The position numbers and the translations under genes were made by a program. Shown here one piece after another: positions 37,366 through 47,007 of a stretch of DNA of 64,000 nucleotides (the first letter of the stretch is position 1; each line of letters opens with the position of its first letter). The notes under the pieces were generated by a model. It searched no databases and had not been told where the DNA came from. It saw only the letters and a program-made list of their open reading frames with translations. The stretch is from Thioalkalivibrio sp. ALE31 (GTDB lineage: Bacteria > Pseudomonadota > Gammaproteobacteria > Ectothiorhodospirales > Ectothiorhodospiraceae): assembly GCF_000377405.1 (NCBI RefSeq), contig NZ_KB905025.1, positions 1 to 64,000 of the forward strand, given 5' to 3'.

Positions 37366-37986
37366 TTATCCCCTGCTCATCATCCTCCGACGGATGTAGT
37401 AGTCGATGCTGACATAGCGCCCCGCCCCCCAGAAGAACAGGACCAGCAGCATCACGAAAAAGGTCGCGGCCATCTCGATCCCGTTGTTGACGATGGCAAA
37501 GTTCCCGGTCTCGGTCAGCCAGTTATAGTTGCCGTGTTCCTGCAGGATGGACTTGGCCCGGTCCAGGCGCATCTGCGCCTGCTCGATCCCGGAACAGTTG
37601 AACAGACACATCATCGGGTCGGAGATGCGCTGCCAGCCGTGTTCGAGATGCACGGTGACCGCCGCCACGACCATCGTGATCATCAGCGGGATGGAGAACC
37701 AGCGCGTGGCCAGCCCAAGCAGCAGCGCGATCGCGCCCAGCACCTCGGCATAGGCCGACAACAACACCATCAGATACGGGAACGGCATGCCCAGGCCCCA
37801 GTCCGCGTTGCCGAACCACATCACCACGCTTTCCTTCGGCAGCAGCCCGTCCAGCTTGTTGGTCCCCGCCATCCAGAAGATGGGGGCGAGGTAAAGCCGC
37901 AACAGCAAGGGCGCCAGGAAATCCGCGCCGCGCGTCCAGTCAAGCCAGCCCTGTATCCGTACCATCAAGTTTCCCGTCGCGCCCAT
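37366..37986 (-). CDS. DoxX-family membrane protein
   Basis: A ~206-residue inner-membrane protein with four hydrophobic segments. The DoxX core includes LLLRLYLAPIFWMAGTNKLD and YAEVLGAIALLLGLATRWFS. DoxX proteins often accompany bufferin/HvfA clusters and may shuttle electrons or thiols; their role there is unproven. ATG 37986 has AGAAGG at good spacing; ATG 38001 is an alternative. It lies 117 bp upstream of bufA on the same strand, with the 15-bp repeats between. Confidence 0.85.
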   Translation of the reverse strand: MGATGNLMVRIQGWLDWTRGADFLAPLLLRLYLAPIFWMAGTNKLDGLLPKESVVMWFGNADWGLGMPFPYLMVLLSAYAEVLGAIALLLGLATRWFSIPLMITMVVAAVTVHLEHGWQRISDPMMCLFNCSGIEQAQMRLDRAKSILQEHGNYNWLTETGNFAIVNNGIEMAATFFVMLLVLFFWGAGRYVSIDYYIRRRMMSRG

Positions 37987-38172
37987 GATGCCCTTCTCCA
38001 TTTCGTCTGCTACTGGATGAAAGCCTAGACCGACCGCGTCGCCAGTACGCGGGGTCAGACGCCGGCGTTTATGTTCGAGCGTCCAGATCCCCCCCTTATG
38101 ACCACAAAACGGCGGAAACCCGGGGCGCAACGGTCTAAGGTGAATCCCAACCACAAGGGAAAAGGACGTTCA

Positions 38173-39105
38173 ATGGATATCAGCCCGCACGAAGACGTGC
38201 TGTCGACGGTACTGGCGGCCTACAACCTGCGCGCGCGCATCGACACCAACCCGCGGCTGTGCGGGGAATGGCAGCTCAGCACCGCGGGTTCGGGGAATGC
38301 CAGCTTTCACCTGGTCGGCGAAGGCGGCTGCTATCTGCACATGGAGGATATGGCCCCGGTCTGGATGGAGGCCGGCGATCTCCTGTTGCTGCCCCACGAC
38401 GACTGGCACCTGATGGCCAGCCGCGACACCGTGCCCGATCGGGACAACCACCTGACGCTGGTCGAGGGTGCGGATCCGCCGGACACCCCGGTCACACAGC
38501 TCCTGTGCGGGCACTTCGAGTTCGATTCCGGCCGGCGCAACCCGATCCTGGCCGCTCTCCCCGACCACATCATCATCCGCCGTCGCGAATCGGGCGAACG
38601 CCTGGCGCATCTGGCGGATCTCATGAACATCGAACTCGCGGAGCGTTCCTCGGGCTACCGGCCGGTGCTGGATCGTCTGGCGGATACGCTGTTCGTGATG
38701 GCCGTGCGCCATCACATCTGCACCCAGCGCGAGCACTCGGAGGGATCCCTGATCGCGGCCCTGGCGGATGACCGCATCCGCCGCGCGCTGGATGCCCTGC
38801 ACGCCCGGCCCGAGGCGAGCTGGACCCTGGAAGGCCTCGCCAGCGAGGCGGCCATGTCGCGCAGCAGCTTCGCCGAGCGCTTCCACACCCTGGTCGGGCA
38901 GACCCCCATCGACTACCTGACGCAGTGGCGCATGGTCCTGGCCGAGCGGCTGCTGCGCGATGGCCGCGAGTCGGTCGCCAGCGTGATGGACGCGGTGGGC
39001 TATACCTCGGAGGCGGCCTTTCGCAAGGCCTTCAAGCGGGTACACGGGTTCGGGCCGGGACGCCTCCGGCAACTGCTGCGCCGTCTGGGCTCCGGCCCGG
39101 CCTGA
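38173..39105 (+). CDS. AraC-family regulator with cupin sensor domain
   Basis: A 310-residue protein with an N-terminal cupin-type domain (FHLVGEGGCYLHMEDMAPV, MEAGDLLLLPHDDWHLM) and a C-terminal AraC double HTH (TLEGLASEAAMSRSSFAERF and VASVMDAVGYTSEAAFRKAF). ATG 38173 follows AAAGGA. It is divergent from the doxX-buf genes, so it may regulate them, but the ligand is unknown. Confidence 0.88.
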   Translation: MDISPHEDVLSTVLAAYNLRARIDTNPRLCGEWQLSTAGSGNASFHLVGEGGCYLHMEDMAPVWMEAGDLLLLPHDDWHLMASRDTVPDRDNHLTLVEGADPPDTPVTQLLCGHFEFDSGRRNPILAALPDHIIIRRRESGERLAHLADLMNIELAERSSGYRPVLDRLADTLFVMAVRHHICTQREHSEGSLIAALADDRIRRALDALHARPEASWTLEGLASEAAMSRSSFAERFHTLVGQTPIDYLTQWRMVLAERLLRDGRESVASVMDAVGYTSEAAFRKAFKRVHGFGPGRLRQLLRRLGSGPA

Positions 39106-39114
39106 AGGCAGCCG

Positions 39115-40071
39115 TCAGAAGGTATTCGCGACGCTGGCCACGCCCGGTGCCCGCGAGCGGACCAGGCGTTCGACGACATTCTTGAGATCTAGCGTGGAAC
39201 GCGGGCAGCCGACACAGGCTCCCTTCAACCGAACCCGCACGGTGCGCCCATCGAGTTCGACGAACTCGATATCGCCCCCGTCCTGCATCAGGATTCGCCG
39301 CGCCTCCTCGATCGCGGCGCGCACGGCGTCCTCGTCGATCGGACCGTCGGCGGGCACGTCCGCCGCCTCGCGTTGCGCATGGGTCTGGGCACGGTCCAGA
39401 CGCAGCGCGAGTTCCGGGTCCAGCTCCTCGATCGCGTCGAGTTCTTCTTCACTGTAGACGTGATCGGGCTCGTCGCTCAGCAGATGCGAGACGTCCACCA
39501 TCACCTGCGCATTGTCGGGTCCAGCCATGCTCGGGCCTCCGGGTACTCGGCTTTTGGCCAGTATAGCAACGCCCCGCTCCAGCCCAGCGCGAAGCCGCAC
39601 CCGCCAGCCGGGATCCGCTTCCTCGCGCCCCGGAGGCCAGCGCAGGCGCATGCGCAAGCGGCGCAGGTCCTCCGGGTGCAACCGGCCCGCGTGCAGCCAG
39701 AGACGCCGGACCCGACCGGTCTCCGGGAGCCGGACCACCAGGATCACCATCCCGCGCAGCACCCGGGTATCGGGCAGGATCTCCACCCAGTCCACCCGCT
39801 CCTGGCGCAGTCCTTCGGCCGTGGCCAGCCACGTCGCGCCATCGGGCGTCTGGCCCAGCCAGTCCCAGGGCGGCGGCCGTGTCCGTCCTTGCCATACCCA
39901 GCCGGCCACCGCCAGCCCGAACGCGGGCATCAACGCCCACAACGGACTGTATGCGAGCACGTACCCCACGACCGCCAGCAGCAGAAGGATCTGGCCCGCG
40001 AGCGCGAGCCGGGGAAGAACCAGGTCAGGCCGAAGGTGCAGCCGCAGCGGCGGCGCGGATCGCCGGGACAA
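39115..40071 (-). CDS. YgfX-like membrane domain fused in frame to NfuA/NifU-C-like domain
   Basis: A 318-residue frame with two parts. Residues ~10-60 hold two transmembrane segments (LVLPRLALAGQILLLLAVVG) followed by a YgfX-like soluble part, which fits its place directly after sdhE. From Met182 (position 39528) a NifU C-terminal domain follows, with the Fe-S scaffold motif GACVGCPRST. There is no stop between them. The internal ATG has GGAGG seven bases upstream and a TATACT further up, so a separate ~137-residue NifU-like protein is likely to be made as well. Confidence 0.75.
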   Translation of the reverse strand: MSRRSAPPLRLHLRPDLVLPRLALAGQILLLLAVVGYVLAYSPLWALMPAFGLAVAGWVWQGRTRPPPWDWLGQTPDGATWLATAEGLRQERVDWVEILPDTRVLRGMVILVVRLPETGRVRRLWLHAGRLHPEDLRRLRMRLRWPPGREEADPGWRVRLRAGLERGVAILAKSRVPGGPSMAGPDNAQVMVDVSHLLSDEPDHVYSEEELDAIEELDPELALRLDRAQTHAQREAADVPADGPIDEDAVRAAIEEARRILMQDGGDIEFVELDGRTVRVRLKGACVGCPRSTLDLKNVVERLVRSRAPGVASVANTF

Positions 40072-40279
40072 GCCGGGCTATCCCTTCATCCACCGTGGCC
40101 TGGCGACCCATGACCACATCCAGCAGCACATTGTCGGGGTAGTCGAGCAGGCGCTCGAAGGCATCGCGACCCTCCTGGTCCAGTTGCGCATATCCCTGCG
40201 CGAGAAACTGCCCGAGCAGCCAGTCGTTCTCCAGCATCCCGCGGCGGCAGCGCCAGCGAGTACGGCTGTCGGGTTCCAT
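40025..40279 (-). CDS. sdhE: Succinate dehydrogenase assembly factor SdhE
   Basis: An 84-residue helical protein that promotes covalent FAD attachment to SdhA. It has the family motif RCRRGMLENDWLLGQF, with RGM-E near the start contacting the flavoprotein. ATG 40279 gives the usual length. The 3' end overlaps the next frame by 47 bp. It is separated from sdhB by the palindromic repeat at 40301-40388, but is in the same direction. Confidence 0.9.
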   Translation of the reverse strand: MEPDSRTRWRCRRGMLENDWLLGQFLAQGYAQLDQEGRDAFERLLDYPDNVLLDVVMGRQATVDEGIARLVPAIRAAAAAAPSA

Positions 40280-40300
40280 CACAAAAACGCCCGTCCAGCC

Positions 40301-40388
40301 CCCCCGTAGGAGCCTGCTTGCAGGCGAAGCCCCTGCCCGCGTCTGGCTTTGGCAGGGGCACTCGCCTGCAAGCAGGCTCCCACGGGGG
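40301..40388. repeat. REP-like double palindrome between sdhB and sdhE
   Basis: CCCCCGTAGGAGCCTGCTTGCAGGCGA and its inverse TCGCCTGCAAGCAGGCTCCCACGGGGG bracket an inner stem GCCCCTGCC/GGCAGGGGC. The outer arms resemble the GTGGGAGC...TTGC..GCGA dispersed repeats of Pseudomonas. It may stabilise the upstream sdh mRNA 3' end. Confidence 0.75.
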
Positions 40389-40415
40389 CTAAACCACCTT
40401 TGGGCATCCATCCAC

Positions 40416-41117
40416 TCACAGCGACTTTTTCAGCATGGTGCGGCGGATGTCGCTGATGGCCCGGCTCGGGTTCAGGCCCTTCGGGCATACCTGCGTGCAG
40501 TTCATGATCGTGTGGCAGCGGTAGAGTTTCCAGGCATCGTCCAGCTCGGCCAGGCGGTGATCGGTGGCCTCGTCGCGGCTGTCCTGGATAAAACGCGCGG
40601 CCTGCAGCAATGCGGCCGGGCCGAGGAACTTGTCCGGATTCCACCAGTACGACGGACAGGCGGCGGAACAGCAGCCGCACAGGATGCATTCGTACAGACC
40701 ATCCAGCTGGTCACGATCCTCCGGGCTCTGCTTGCGCTCGACCTCGGGCTCCGGGCTGTCGTTGACCAGCCAGGGCTCGGCCTTGCGGTACTGGTCCCAG
40801 AAGTTGCCCATGTCCACGATCAGGTCGCGGATCACCGGCATCCCCGGGAACGGGCGCAGCGTGACCGGCGCTTCCAGATCCGCCAGCGGCGTGATGCAGG
40901 CTAGACCGTTCGTGCCGTTGATGTTCATGCCGTCCGAGCCGCAGACCCCGTGCTGACAGGAGCGGCGAAAGCCCAGGGAATCGTCCTGCTCCTTCAGCAA
41001 CAGCAGCGCATCCAGCAGCATCATCCCCGGCTCGACCTGGTCGTCGGGCAGGGTGAAGCGCTGCATCTTCGGCAGCGTATCCGTCTCCGGGTTGAAGCGG
41101 TAGATCGAGAATTCCAT
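40416..41117 (-). CDS. sdhB: Succinate dehydrogenase iron-sulfur subunit
   Basis: Carries electrons from FAD to quinone via three Fe-S clusters. The 233-residue protein has the [2Fe-2S] motif RRSCQHGVCGSDGMNINGTN and the ferredoxin-type CILCGCCSAACPSYWW and CHTIMNCTQVCPKGLNP motifs. It lies 80 bp after sdhA. Confidence 0.97.
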   Translation of the reverse strand: MEFSIYRFNPETDTLPKMQRFTLPDDQVEPGMMLLDALLLLKEQDDSLGFRRSCQHGVCGSDGMNINGTNGLACITPLADLEAPVTLRPFPGMPVIRDLIVDMGNFWDQYRKAEPWLVNDSPEPEVERKQSPEDRDQLDGLYECILCGCCSAACPSYWWNPDKFLGPAALLQAARFIQDSRDEATDHRLAELDDAWKLYRCHTIMNCTQVCPKGLNPSRAISDIRRTMLKKSL

Positions 41118-41197
41118 CCGTACCTTCCTTCAGCGCCTGCTGATGCGGTTCGCGGCGCGAACCGCATCCCGCAGAGCGTTGCATTCCCGACAGGCCA

Positions 41198-42973
41198 TCA
41201 GTACACGCGCTCCTTCGGCGGGAACGAGGCCACGGTGTTCGGCTGGGTGCGCACCGGCTTGTAGTCGAGGCTGTCGTCCGCCAGCGAGTACAGGCTGTGC
41301 TTGAGCCAGTGCTGGTCGTCGCGCTCGGGGAAGTCGATGCGCGAATGTGCCCCGCGGCTCTCCTCGCGCCCCAGCGCGGAGCGGATGGTCGCGATCGCGC
41401 AGTCCATCAGGTTCTCCAGCTCCATCGCCTCCACCCGTGCGGTGTTGAAGGTGGCCGAGTGGTCCGCGATCACTGCATGGTTCAGGCGCTCGCGCAGCGC
41501 GCGGACCTTCTCCACCCCCTCGCGCATCACCTCGTCGCTGCGGAATACCGAGCAGTGGTCCTCCATCACCTTGCGCAGTTCGCGCTTGAGCGGTTCGACC
41601 TGCTCGGCGGAGCCGTCGCCCGGGTCCTTGCGATCCCAGCGCGTCAGTCGCGCCATCGCCTGCTCCACGGCCGTCTCGTCCAGCGGCCGGTGGTAGCGGT
41701 TCTCGGCCAGGTACTCGAGGATGTGGTTCGCCGCTGCGCGGCCGAACACCAGGATGTCCAGCAGCGAGTTACCGCCCAGACGGTTGGCCCCGTGCACCGA
41801 GACACAGGCGGCCTCCCCGGCCGCGTACAGCCCCGGCACCGGGTCCTCCGGGGTGTCCTTGACCGGCGCCACCACCTGGCCAAAGCGGTTGGTCGGGATC
41901 CCGCCCATGCTGTAGTGACAGGTCGGAAAGATCGGGATGGGCGCCTCGATCGGATCCACCCCGAGGAAGGTGATGCTCGTCTCGCGGATGCCCGGCAGAC
42001 GCTGCATGATCGTGTCCGCGCCCAGATGGCGCAGATCCAGCAGCACATGGTCCGCGTCGCGCCCGCAGCCGCGGCCCTCGCGCACCTCGGTGGCGATGGA
42101 GCGGCTGACCACGTCGCGCGAGGCCAGGTCCTTGGCCCGCGGGGCGTAGCGCTCCATAAAGCGCTCGCCCTCGGAGTTGATCAGGAACCCGCCCTCGCCG
42201 CGCGCGCCCTCGGTAATCAGCATGCCGCGCCCGGCGATCCCGGTCGGGTGGAACTGCACGAACTCCATGTCCTCCAGCGGCACCCCGGCGCGCAGGGCCA
42301 TCGCCATACCGTCGCCGGTATTGATCAGGGCGTTGGTGGTGGTGCGGAACAACTGCCCCGCCCCGCCGGTGGCGATCAGCGTGGTCTTCGCCTCGATCAC
42401 GATCGGCTCGCCGGTCAGGATCTCGAAGGCCAGCACACCGAGCACGAAGCCCTGCTCGTCGCGCAGCAGGTCCACCGCGAAGTACTCGTCGAAAAAGTGC
42501 GTGCGCGCGCGCAGGTTCTGCTGGTACAGCGAGTGCAGAATGGCGTGCCCGGTGCGGTCAGCCGCCGCACAGGTGCGCGCCGCCTGGTCCTGGCCGAAGT
42601 TCTGGCTCTGCCCGCCGAATGCGCGCTGGTAGATATTGCCGTTGTCCAGGCGCGAGAACGGCACGCCGAAGTGGTCCAGCTCGTAGACCACCTTGGGCGC
42701 GGCGCGGCACATGTATTCGATTGCGTCCTGATCGCCCAGGTAGTCCGACCCCTTCACGGTGTCGAACATGTGCCAGTGCCAGGAGTCCGGCAGCACGTTG
42801 GCCAGCGCGGCGTTCACCCCGCCCTGCGCGGCCACCGTGTGCGAGCGCGTGGGAAACACCTTGGAGACCACCGCGACCTGGGCATCGCCGTTGGACAGCT
42901 GCAGCGCGGCGCGCAGGCCCGCGCCGCCGGCGCCGATGATCAGGGCGTCGAATTTGCGCCGTGCCACGTTCAT
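41198..42973 (-). CDS. sdhA: Succinate dehydrogenase flavoprotein subunit
   Basis: Oxidises succinate to fumarate in the TCA cycle and respiratory complex II. The 591-residue protein has the FAD-binding [16 protein letters not shown] and [14 protein letters not shown] with the flavin-linked His region. Catalytic-region motifs [20 protein letters not shown] and [15 protein letters not shown] follow. The start at ATG 42973 is 10 bp after sdhD. Confidence 0.97.
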   Translation of the reverse strand: MNVARRKFDALIIGAGGAGLRAALQLSNGDAQVAVVSKVFPTRSHTVAAQGGVNAALANVLPDSWHWHMFDTVKGSDYLGDQDAIEYMCRAAPKVVYELDHFGVPFSRLDNGNIYQRAFGGQSQNFGQDQAARTCAAADRTGHAILHSLYQQNLRARTHFFDEYFAVDLLRDEQGFVLGVLAFEILTGEPIVIEAKTTLIATGGAGQLFRTTTNALINTGDGMAMALRAGVPLEDMEFVQFHPTGIAGRGMLITEGARGEGGFLINSEGERFMERYAPRAKDLASRDVVSRSIATEVREGRGCGRDADHVLLDLRHLGADTIMQRLPGIRETSITFLGVDPIEAPIPIFPTCHYSMGGIPTNRFGQVVAPVKDTPEDPVPGLYAAGEAACVSVHGANRLGGNSLLDILVFGRAAANHILEYLAENRYHRPLDETAVEQAMARLTRWDRKDPGDGSAEQVEPLKRELRKVMEDHCSVFRSDEVMREGVEKVRALRERLNHAVIADHSATFNTARVEAMELENLMDCAIATIRSALGREESRGAHSRIDFPERDDQHWLKHSLYSLADDSLDYKPVRTQPNTVASFPPKERVY

Positions 42974-42983
42974 GCCAGTCCCT

Positions 42984-43340
42984 TCATGCAAGCCCCGCTC
43001 GAATCAGAATGAATAACGCCCACAGGCCCGTCAGGAGCAACCCGCCGCCACCGAGCACGAACACCACAAGCCGTGCACCGGGGGCGTGCACGTAGTCCAT
43101 CGCCACGTCGCGCAGGCCGATCCACGCATGCAGCCAGAGCAGCAACACGAACACGGCTGTCAGCAGCCCCACCACCGGGTGTCCCATCACCGCCAGCCAG
43201 GCCGCATGGTCCGCCGGCGCGGCCAGCACGAAGAACCCCAGGGCGAGAATTACGTACACGCCCACATAGACCGCCGTGATGCGCTGCAGCAGCCAGGCGC
43301 GCTGTCCGCTCAACAACTTCACAGCACCAGCCCCAGCCAA
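42984..43340 (-). CDS. sdhD: Succinate dehydrogenase membrane anchor SdhD
   Basis: A 118-residue subunit with three transmembrane helices that binds haem b and quinone with SdhC. It has [11 protein letters not shown] near the N-terminus and [19 protein letters not shown], where the His is the expected haem ligand and DY the quinone-site pair. Its start overlaps sdhC by 22 bp. Confidence 0.93.
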   Translation of the reverse strand: MAGAGAVKLLSGQRAWLLQRITAVYVGVYVILALGFFVLAAPADHAAWLAVMGHPVVGLLTAVFVLLLWLHAWIGLRDVAMDYVHAPGARLVVFVLGGGGLLLTGLWALFILIRAGLA

Positions 43341-43699
43341 ACCAGCGCGGTGGCCAGAAGGCCGGCGTACAGCGCATCACGCGCCGTGCGCAGCGAGCCC
43401 TCGCGATCCTCCCCGATACCAAATTCCATCAGCAGGTAGCGAATGCCGGCGAACAGGTGATGCAGCAGCCACCACAGCCCGAGCGCCAGCGCCGCCAGGC
43501 CGAGCGGATGGTGGATGATCGCGATCACCTGTGCGAAGCCCGCGGGGCTGGCCAGGGAGCGGTCCAGCAGCCAAAGCAGCACGGGAATCGACAGAATCAG
43601 GAAGACGCCGGTAATCCGGTGCAGAATGGAGACCACGGCATTCAGCGGCAGTCGGATCTTGCGCAAATCCAGAAAGACGGGACGTCCCTGCCGAGTCAT
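43319..43699 (-). CDS. sdhC: Succinate dehydrogenase cytochrome b556 subunit SdhC
   Basis: A 126-residue membrane subunit and the first gene of sdhCDAB. SILHRITGVFL (HRxTG) and HHLFAGIRYLLMEFG are family signatures, with the His in the latter a haem ligand candidate. Three hydrophobic helices are visible. It is divergent from ygfZ across 188 bp. Confidence 0.94.
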   Translation of the reverse strand: MTRQGRPVFLDLRKIRLPLNAVVSILHRITGVFLILSIPVLLWLLDRSLASPAGFAQVIAIIHHPLGLAALALGLWWLLHHLFAGIRYLLMEFGIGEDREGSLRTARDALYAGLLATALVWLGLVL

Positions 43700-43733
43700 G
43701 CCACCCCCTTGAACAAAGATAAAGAATCCAGGG

Positions 43734-43763
43734 CTGACACCCTGTGAAAGGTTCGTCTACTAT
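43734..43763 (+). promoter_or_regulatory. Sigma-70-type promoter of ygfZ
   Basis: CTGACA, 18 bases, TACTAT on the plus strand, about 120 bp before ygfZ in the sdhC-ygfZ gap. The remainder of this gap shows nothing else clear. Confidence 0.5.
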
Positions 43764-43887
43764 CGAGCCGCTTGGTTCAGCTTACCACCTCAATCCAGTG
43801 CAGCGCTGCCTTTCCGGGCGTCCCGGCCACCGATGGCGAATCGGTCCGGCGGCGCGCGGCGACGAGCACTGCCACAGGAGAATCCCG

Positions 43888-44934
43888 ATGCGCGAAGACT
43901 GGAAACACCACTTGATCGACGCCGGCGCCGAGTTCGAGGAGGACGACCTCCTGCACTACGGCAACCCGGAGCGCGAGCGCCGCATGGCCGTCAACGGCGA
44001 AGTGATCTGCGACCTCTCCCACCGCGGTCTGCTGGAGGTGCGCGGCGACGACGCCACCGACTTCCTGCAGGGGCAGTTCGGCAACGACATCCACGCGGTG
44101 GACGCGCAGCACAGCCAGCTCTCCAGCTACTCCAGCCCCAAGGGGCGGGCCTATGCCGTGTTCCGCGTGCTGCGCACGACGGACGGCTACCTGCTCGAGA
44201 TGCCGGCGGACCGGATCGAGCCGGTCGCCAAGCGCCTGCAGATGTTCGTGCTGCGCGCGAACGTGATCATCGAGCACGCCGGGGACTCCCGCATCCACTT
44301 CGGCTTTTCCGGACCGGATGCCGAGAAGGAGCTGACCAACGCTCTGGGCGTGTGTCCCGGCGCACCGGAAGAGGTGATCGAGAAGAATGGCGTGACCGTC
44401 GTCCGGGTACCCGGACTGCACCCGCGCTTCGAACTGTTCGGCGAGATCGACGCCATGCGCCGCGCCTGGGACAGCCTGAACGTCCACGCGGCCCCGGTGG
44501 GCCCGCGTGACTGGGCACTGCTGGACATCCTTGCCGGCGTCCCGACGGTGGTGGAGGAAACCACCGAGATGTTCGTCCCGCAGATGCTGAACCTGCACGC
44601 CCTCGGCGCGATCAGTTTCGAGAAGGGCTGCTACCCGGGGCAGGAGGTGGTGGCGCGCATGCACTACCTGGGCAAGCTCAAGCGGCGCATGTTCCGCCTG
44701 GCCATCCATACCCAGACCCCGCCGCAACCCGGCTCGCCGGTCTTTCGCGCGGACGGCAAGCCGGAGCAGTCGGATGGCGAGATCGTCGCGGCCGAACTCC
44801 ACCCGGACGGGCTCTACTCCGCCCTTGCGGTCGTGCAGGTGGCCGCCGCGGAAGGCGAGCTGCGCTGGGGTGCCCCGGATGGTGCAACGGCCGAGGTGGT
44901 CGATCTCCCCTACGCCGTCCCGGAAGGAGCCTGA
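43888..44934 (+). CDS. ygfZ: Folate-binding Fe-S cluster repair protein YgfZ
   Basis: A GcvT-like protein using a folate for maintenance of some Fe-S enzymes. The 348-residue protein has ATDFLQGQFGNDI and the invariant FEKGCYPGQEVVARMHYLGK (KGCYxGQE). ATG 43888 is preferred to an upstream frame start at 43744 because CAGGAG lies just before it and family alignment begins there. The neighbouring sdh operon is Fe-S rich. Confidence 0.93.
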   Translation: MREDWKHHLIDAGAEFEEDDLLHYGNPERERRMAVNGEVICDLSHRGLLEVRGDDATDFLQGQFGNDIHAVDAQHSQLSSYSSPKGRAYAVFRVLRTTDGYLLEMPADRIEPVAKRLQMFVLRANVIIEHAGDSRIHFGFSGPDAEKELTNALGVCPGAPEEVIEKNGVTVVRVPGLHPRFELFGEIDAMRRAWDSLNVHAAPVGPRDWALLDILAGVPTVVEETTEMFVPQMLNLHALGAISFEKGCYPGQEVVARMHYLGKLKRRMFRLAIHTQTPPQPGSPVFRADGKPEQSDGEIVAAELHPDGLYSALAVVQVAAAEGELRWGAPDGATAEVVDLPYAVPEGA

Positions 44935-44937
44935 CGC

Positions 44938-45102
44938 ATGCGCTTCCTGTTCTTCTTTTTCGTCCTCATCCTGCTGGCGCTGTGGGCGGCCTTCTTCAGC
45001 CGCCCCAACAACCCCACGCTGTCCAACTGGCTCTACGTGCTGGCCGGTGTACTGGCCGTGCTGTTCCTGATCGGCTACCTGCGGCTCGACGGGGTCATAT
45101 GA
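44938..45102 (+). CDS. Small two-helix membrane protein
   Basis: A 54-residue frame starting 3 bp after the ygfZ stop, with GGAGCC just upstream. Two hydrophobic helices (FLFFFFVLILLALWAAFF and WLYVLAGVLAVLFLIGYL) flank a polar turn SRPNNPTLSN. It is presumably co-translated with ygfZ. I do not recognise a family; function unknown. Confidence 0.65.
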   Translation: MRFLFFFFVLILLALWAAFFSRPNNPTLSNWLYVLAGVLAVLFLIGYLRLDGVI

Positions 45103-45111
45103 GCCCGCTTC

Positions 45112-45130
45112 GGGCCGGCCACGCCGGCCC
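45112..45130. terminator. Hairpin in convergent gap
   Basis: GGGCCGGC-CAC-GCCGGCCC lies in the 37-bp space between two convergent stops. The stem is perfect but no T-run follows, so it may be a bidirectional, Rho-assisted end. Confidence 0.45.
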
Positions 45131-45139
45131 GGTAGCGCA

Positions 45140-46573
45140 TCACGACGCCAGGCGCGCCCGGGGATCCGCCACTGGTTTGCCCAGGCAGGTCTCCAGTTCG
45201 CGCGCCCGCCGCGCGTGCCGCCCCGACAGGGCGAAGCCGGCGAGCCGTCCGTCGGCGTGATATTCCAGGTGGCGCCCGTCCCCATCGGCGCTGATCTCCA
45301 CCCATTCCCCGGTATCCACCGGCGGCGGGCAGACATTCAACGGCAGGCTCCCCGTCTTGACCTGTACGACACCGGCATCCGGTCGGTAGACCGTCGCCTC
45401 GCCCGACAGGGTCCGCGCCAGCGCCGCGGCCTGGCCGCGCAGGGTCTCCACGTACGGACGCAGCCGGCCCTCGAACTCGCAGCCATCGCCCAGGGCGAAG
45501 ATCGCCGGATCGGTGGTGCGCAACAGCGCATCCACCTCGATCCCGCGATCGCAGGACAGGCCCACGCGCTCCGCCAGCTCGCGCTGGGGCTCCAGGCCCA
45601 GGGCGCTGATCACGACCTCGGCCTCGAGGGTCTCGCCGCCCGCCAGCACCAGGCGCTGCGTCGCCTCCGTTACCGGTTCAATGCGCTCGACGGTGGCCTC
45701 GGTGTGCCACTGCACGCCGTGGTTGCCCAGCGCCTGCCGCAGATCGGCTCCCAGCTCCGACGGCAACAGCCCGGCCAGGGGCCCCGGCGCGCACTCGATC
45801 AATTGCACGGGGTGGCCACCCGCCGCCAGGTCGTCGGCCAGTTCGCAGCCCACCAGCCCGGCCCCGATGATCGCCACCCGGGTATGGGCGGGCGCGCCGC
45901 CGCCGGCCTCCAGGGCCGCGCGCAGGACCCGATAATCCTCCAGCGTGTTCACGGCCAGGGGCGCCGCGGCGCCGCCCGGGAACGCAATCCGGCGCGGCCG
46001 GGCGCCGGTGGCCAGCACCAACTGGCCGTAAGGCACACCTCCGCGCGCTGTGATAAGGCGCTGCTGCGCACGGTGAATATCCAGCACCCGCACGAAGGGC
46101 ATCAGGTCGATCCCGAGCCGCGCCGCCCGCGCCGATCCGGTCTCTTCGACCAGGTCCTCGATCGCGGTGCCACGCGCGAAGGCGTTGGAGATCCGCGGCT
46201 TGGTGTAGTAATCGCCCGAGTCGGCCGTCAGCAGGCGGATGGTCCGCCGCGGATCCCGCTCGCGCAGGGCCTCGGCCAGGGCCCAGCCGGCCATACCGCC
46301 ACCGACGATCACCACCGCATCCGGGTCGGCCATACCGCTCCCGGCACTCCAGGCCATCGCGGCGGCGCCCGCGTCCGCCGTTTCGGCGCGCGGTTCCAGC
46401 GCGGTGAAGTCGGCCTTGGTCACGTTGCAGTCGGGGCAGTACCAGTCGTCGGGGATATCCTCGAAGCGGGTCCCCGGCGCCAGGCCGGAATCCGGATCGC
46501 CCTTGGCCTCGTCGTAGATATAGCCGCAGACCTTGCAGATATAGCGCTTGAATGCGTCGGTTTCGGTACTCAT
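45140..46573 (-). CDS. Rubredoxin fused to NAD(P)H:rubredoxin reductase-like flavoprotein
   Basis: A 477-residue electron-transfer protein. Residues 10-55 are a rubredoxin with Cys13, Cys16, Cys46 and Cys49 ([17 protein letters not shown]) for one iron. A linker then leads to a reductase with FAD-binding [20 protein letters not shown]-binding [17 protein letters not shown] and C-terminal [13 protein letters not shown]. Such fusions pass electrons from NAD(P)H to rubredoxin, often for oxygenases or oxygen detoxification. The start overlaps the DUF302 stop (TGATG). It is the last gene of the sigma-54 minus-strand operon and may serve the acyl-CoA-dehydrogenase-like flavoprotein. Confidence 0.88.
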   Translation of the reverse strand: MSTETDAFKRYICKVCGYIYDEAKGDPDSGLAPGTRFEDIPDDWYCPDCNVTKADFTALEPRAETADAGAAAMAWSAGSGMADPDAVVIVGGGMAGWALAEALRERDPRRTIRLLTADSGDYYTKPRISNAFARGTAIEDLVEETGSARAARLGIDLMPFVRVLDIHRAQQRLITARGGVPYGQLVLATGARPRRIAFPGGAAAPLAVNTLEDYRVLRAALEAGGGAPAHTRVAIIGAGLVGCELADDLAAGGHPVQLIECAPGPLAGLLPSELGADLRQALGNHGVQWHTEATVERIEPVTEATQRLVLAGGETLEAEVVISALGLEPQRELAERVGLSCDRGIEVDALLRTTDPAIFALGDGCEFEGRLRPYVETLRGQAAALARTLSGEATVYRPDAGVVQVKTGSLPLNVCPPPVDTGEWVEISADGDGRHLEYHADGRLAGFALSGRHARRARELETCLGKPVADPRARLAS

Positions 46574-46953
46574 CACGCGGCCTCCACGGCGTCGAGAATG
46601 GCCTGCAGTTTCGGGTCCAGTTCGGATCCGATGGCCTCCAGGTCGGGGTTGGCCCACGGCGCGAACACCTCCCGCGCGGAACGCGTGCTGATACGCAGGA
46701 TGTCGCCATCACCGGACACATGGATACGCAACGGGATGTCGATGCCCGCAGGCTTGCAGGCCTCCCAGACACGCACCGCGTAGCTCGGGTGAAAGACCTC
46801 GAGGATCTGATCCGTCGGCACCTCGACCCCGATCTTCGCGGCATTGGCCTGACCATTGATATGCGAGACCAGCTTCAGGCCCTGGGCATCGATCGCCGCC
46901 TTCAGGGTGTCGACGGCCGCCTCGGGATCCATTCGGGTAGTGATTTCCAGCAT
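46573..46953 (-). CDS. DUF302-family protein
   Basis: A 126-residue cytoplasmic protein with the DUF302 pattern: an N-terminal helix [18 protein letters not shown], strand [15 protein letters not shown], and [20 protein letters not shown]. The family has no settled function, but members are frequent in sulfur oxidisers. It overlaps the downstream rubredoxin-fusion start by one base and follows the acyl-CoA-dehydrogenase-like gene by 54 bp. Confidence 0.82.
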   Translation of the reverse strand: MLEITTRMDPEAAVDTLKAAIDAQGLKLVSHINGQANAAKIGVEVPTDQILEVFHPSYAVRVWEACKPAGIDIPLRIHVSGDGDILRISTRSAREVFAPWANPDLEAIGSELDPKLQAILDAVEAA

Positions 46954-47007
46954 GGCGATTCCTTGATTCGGCCCGGGGCCCGGGGGCCCCGACCGTGGGT
47001 GGTGGTT

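Noticed and set aside
41297-43012. 571-residue plus-strand frame
   Set aside because: Antisense of sdhA, which is certain.
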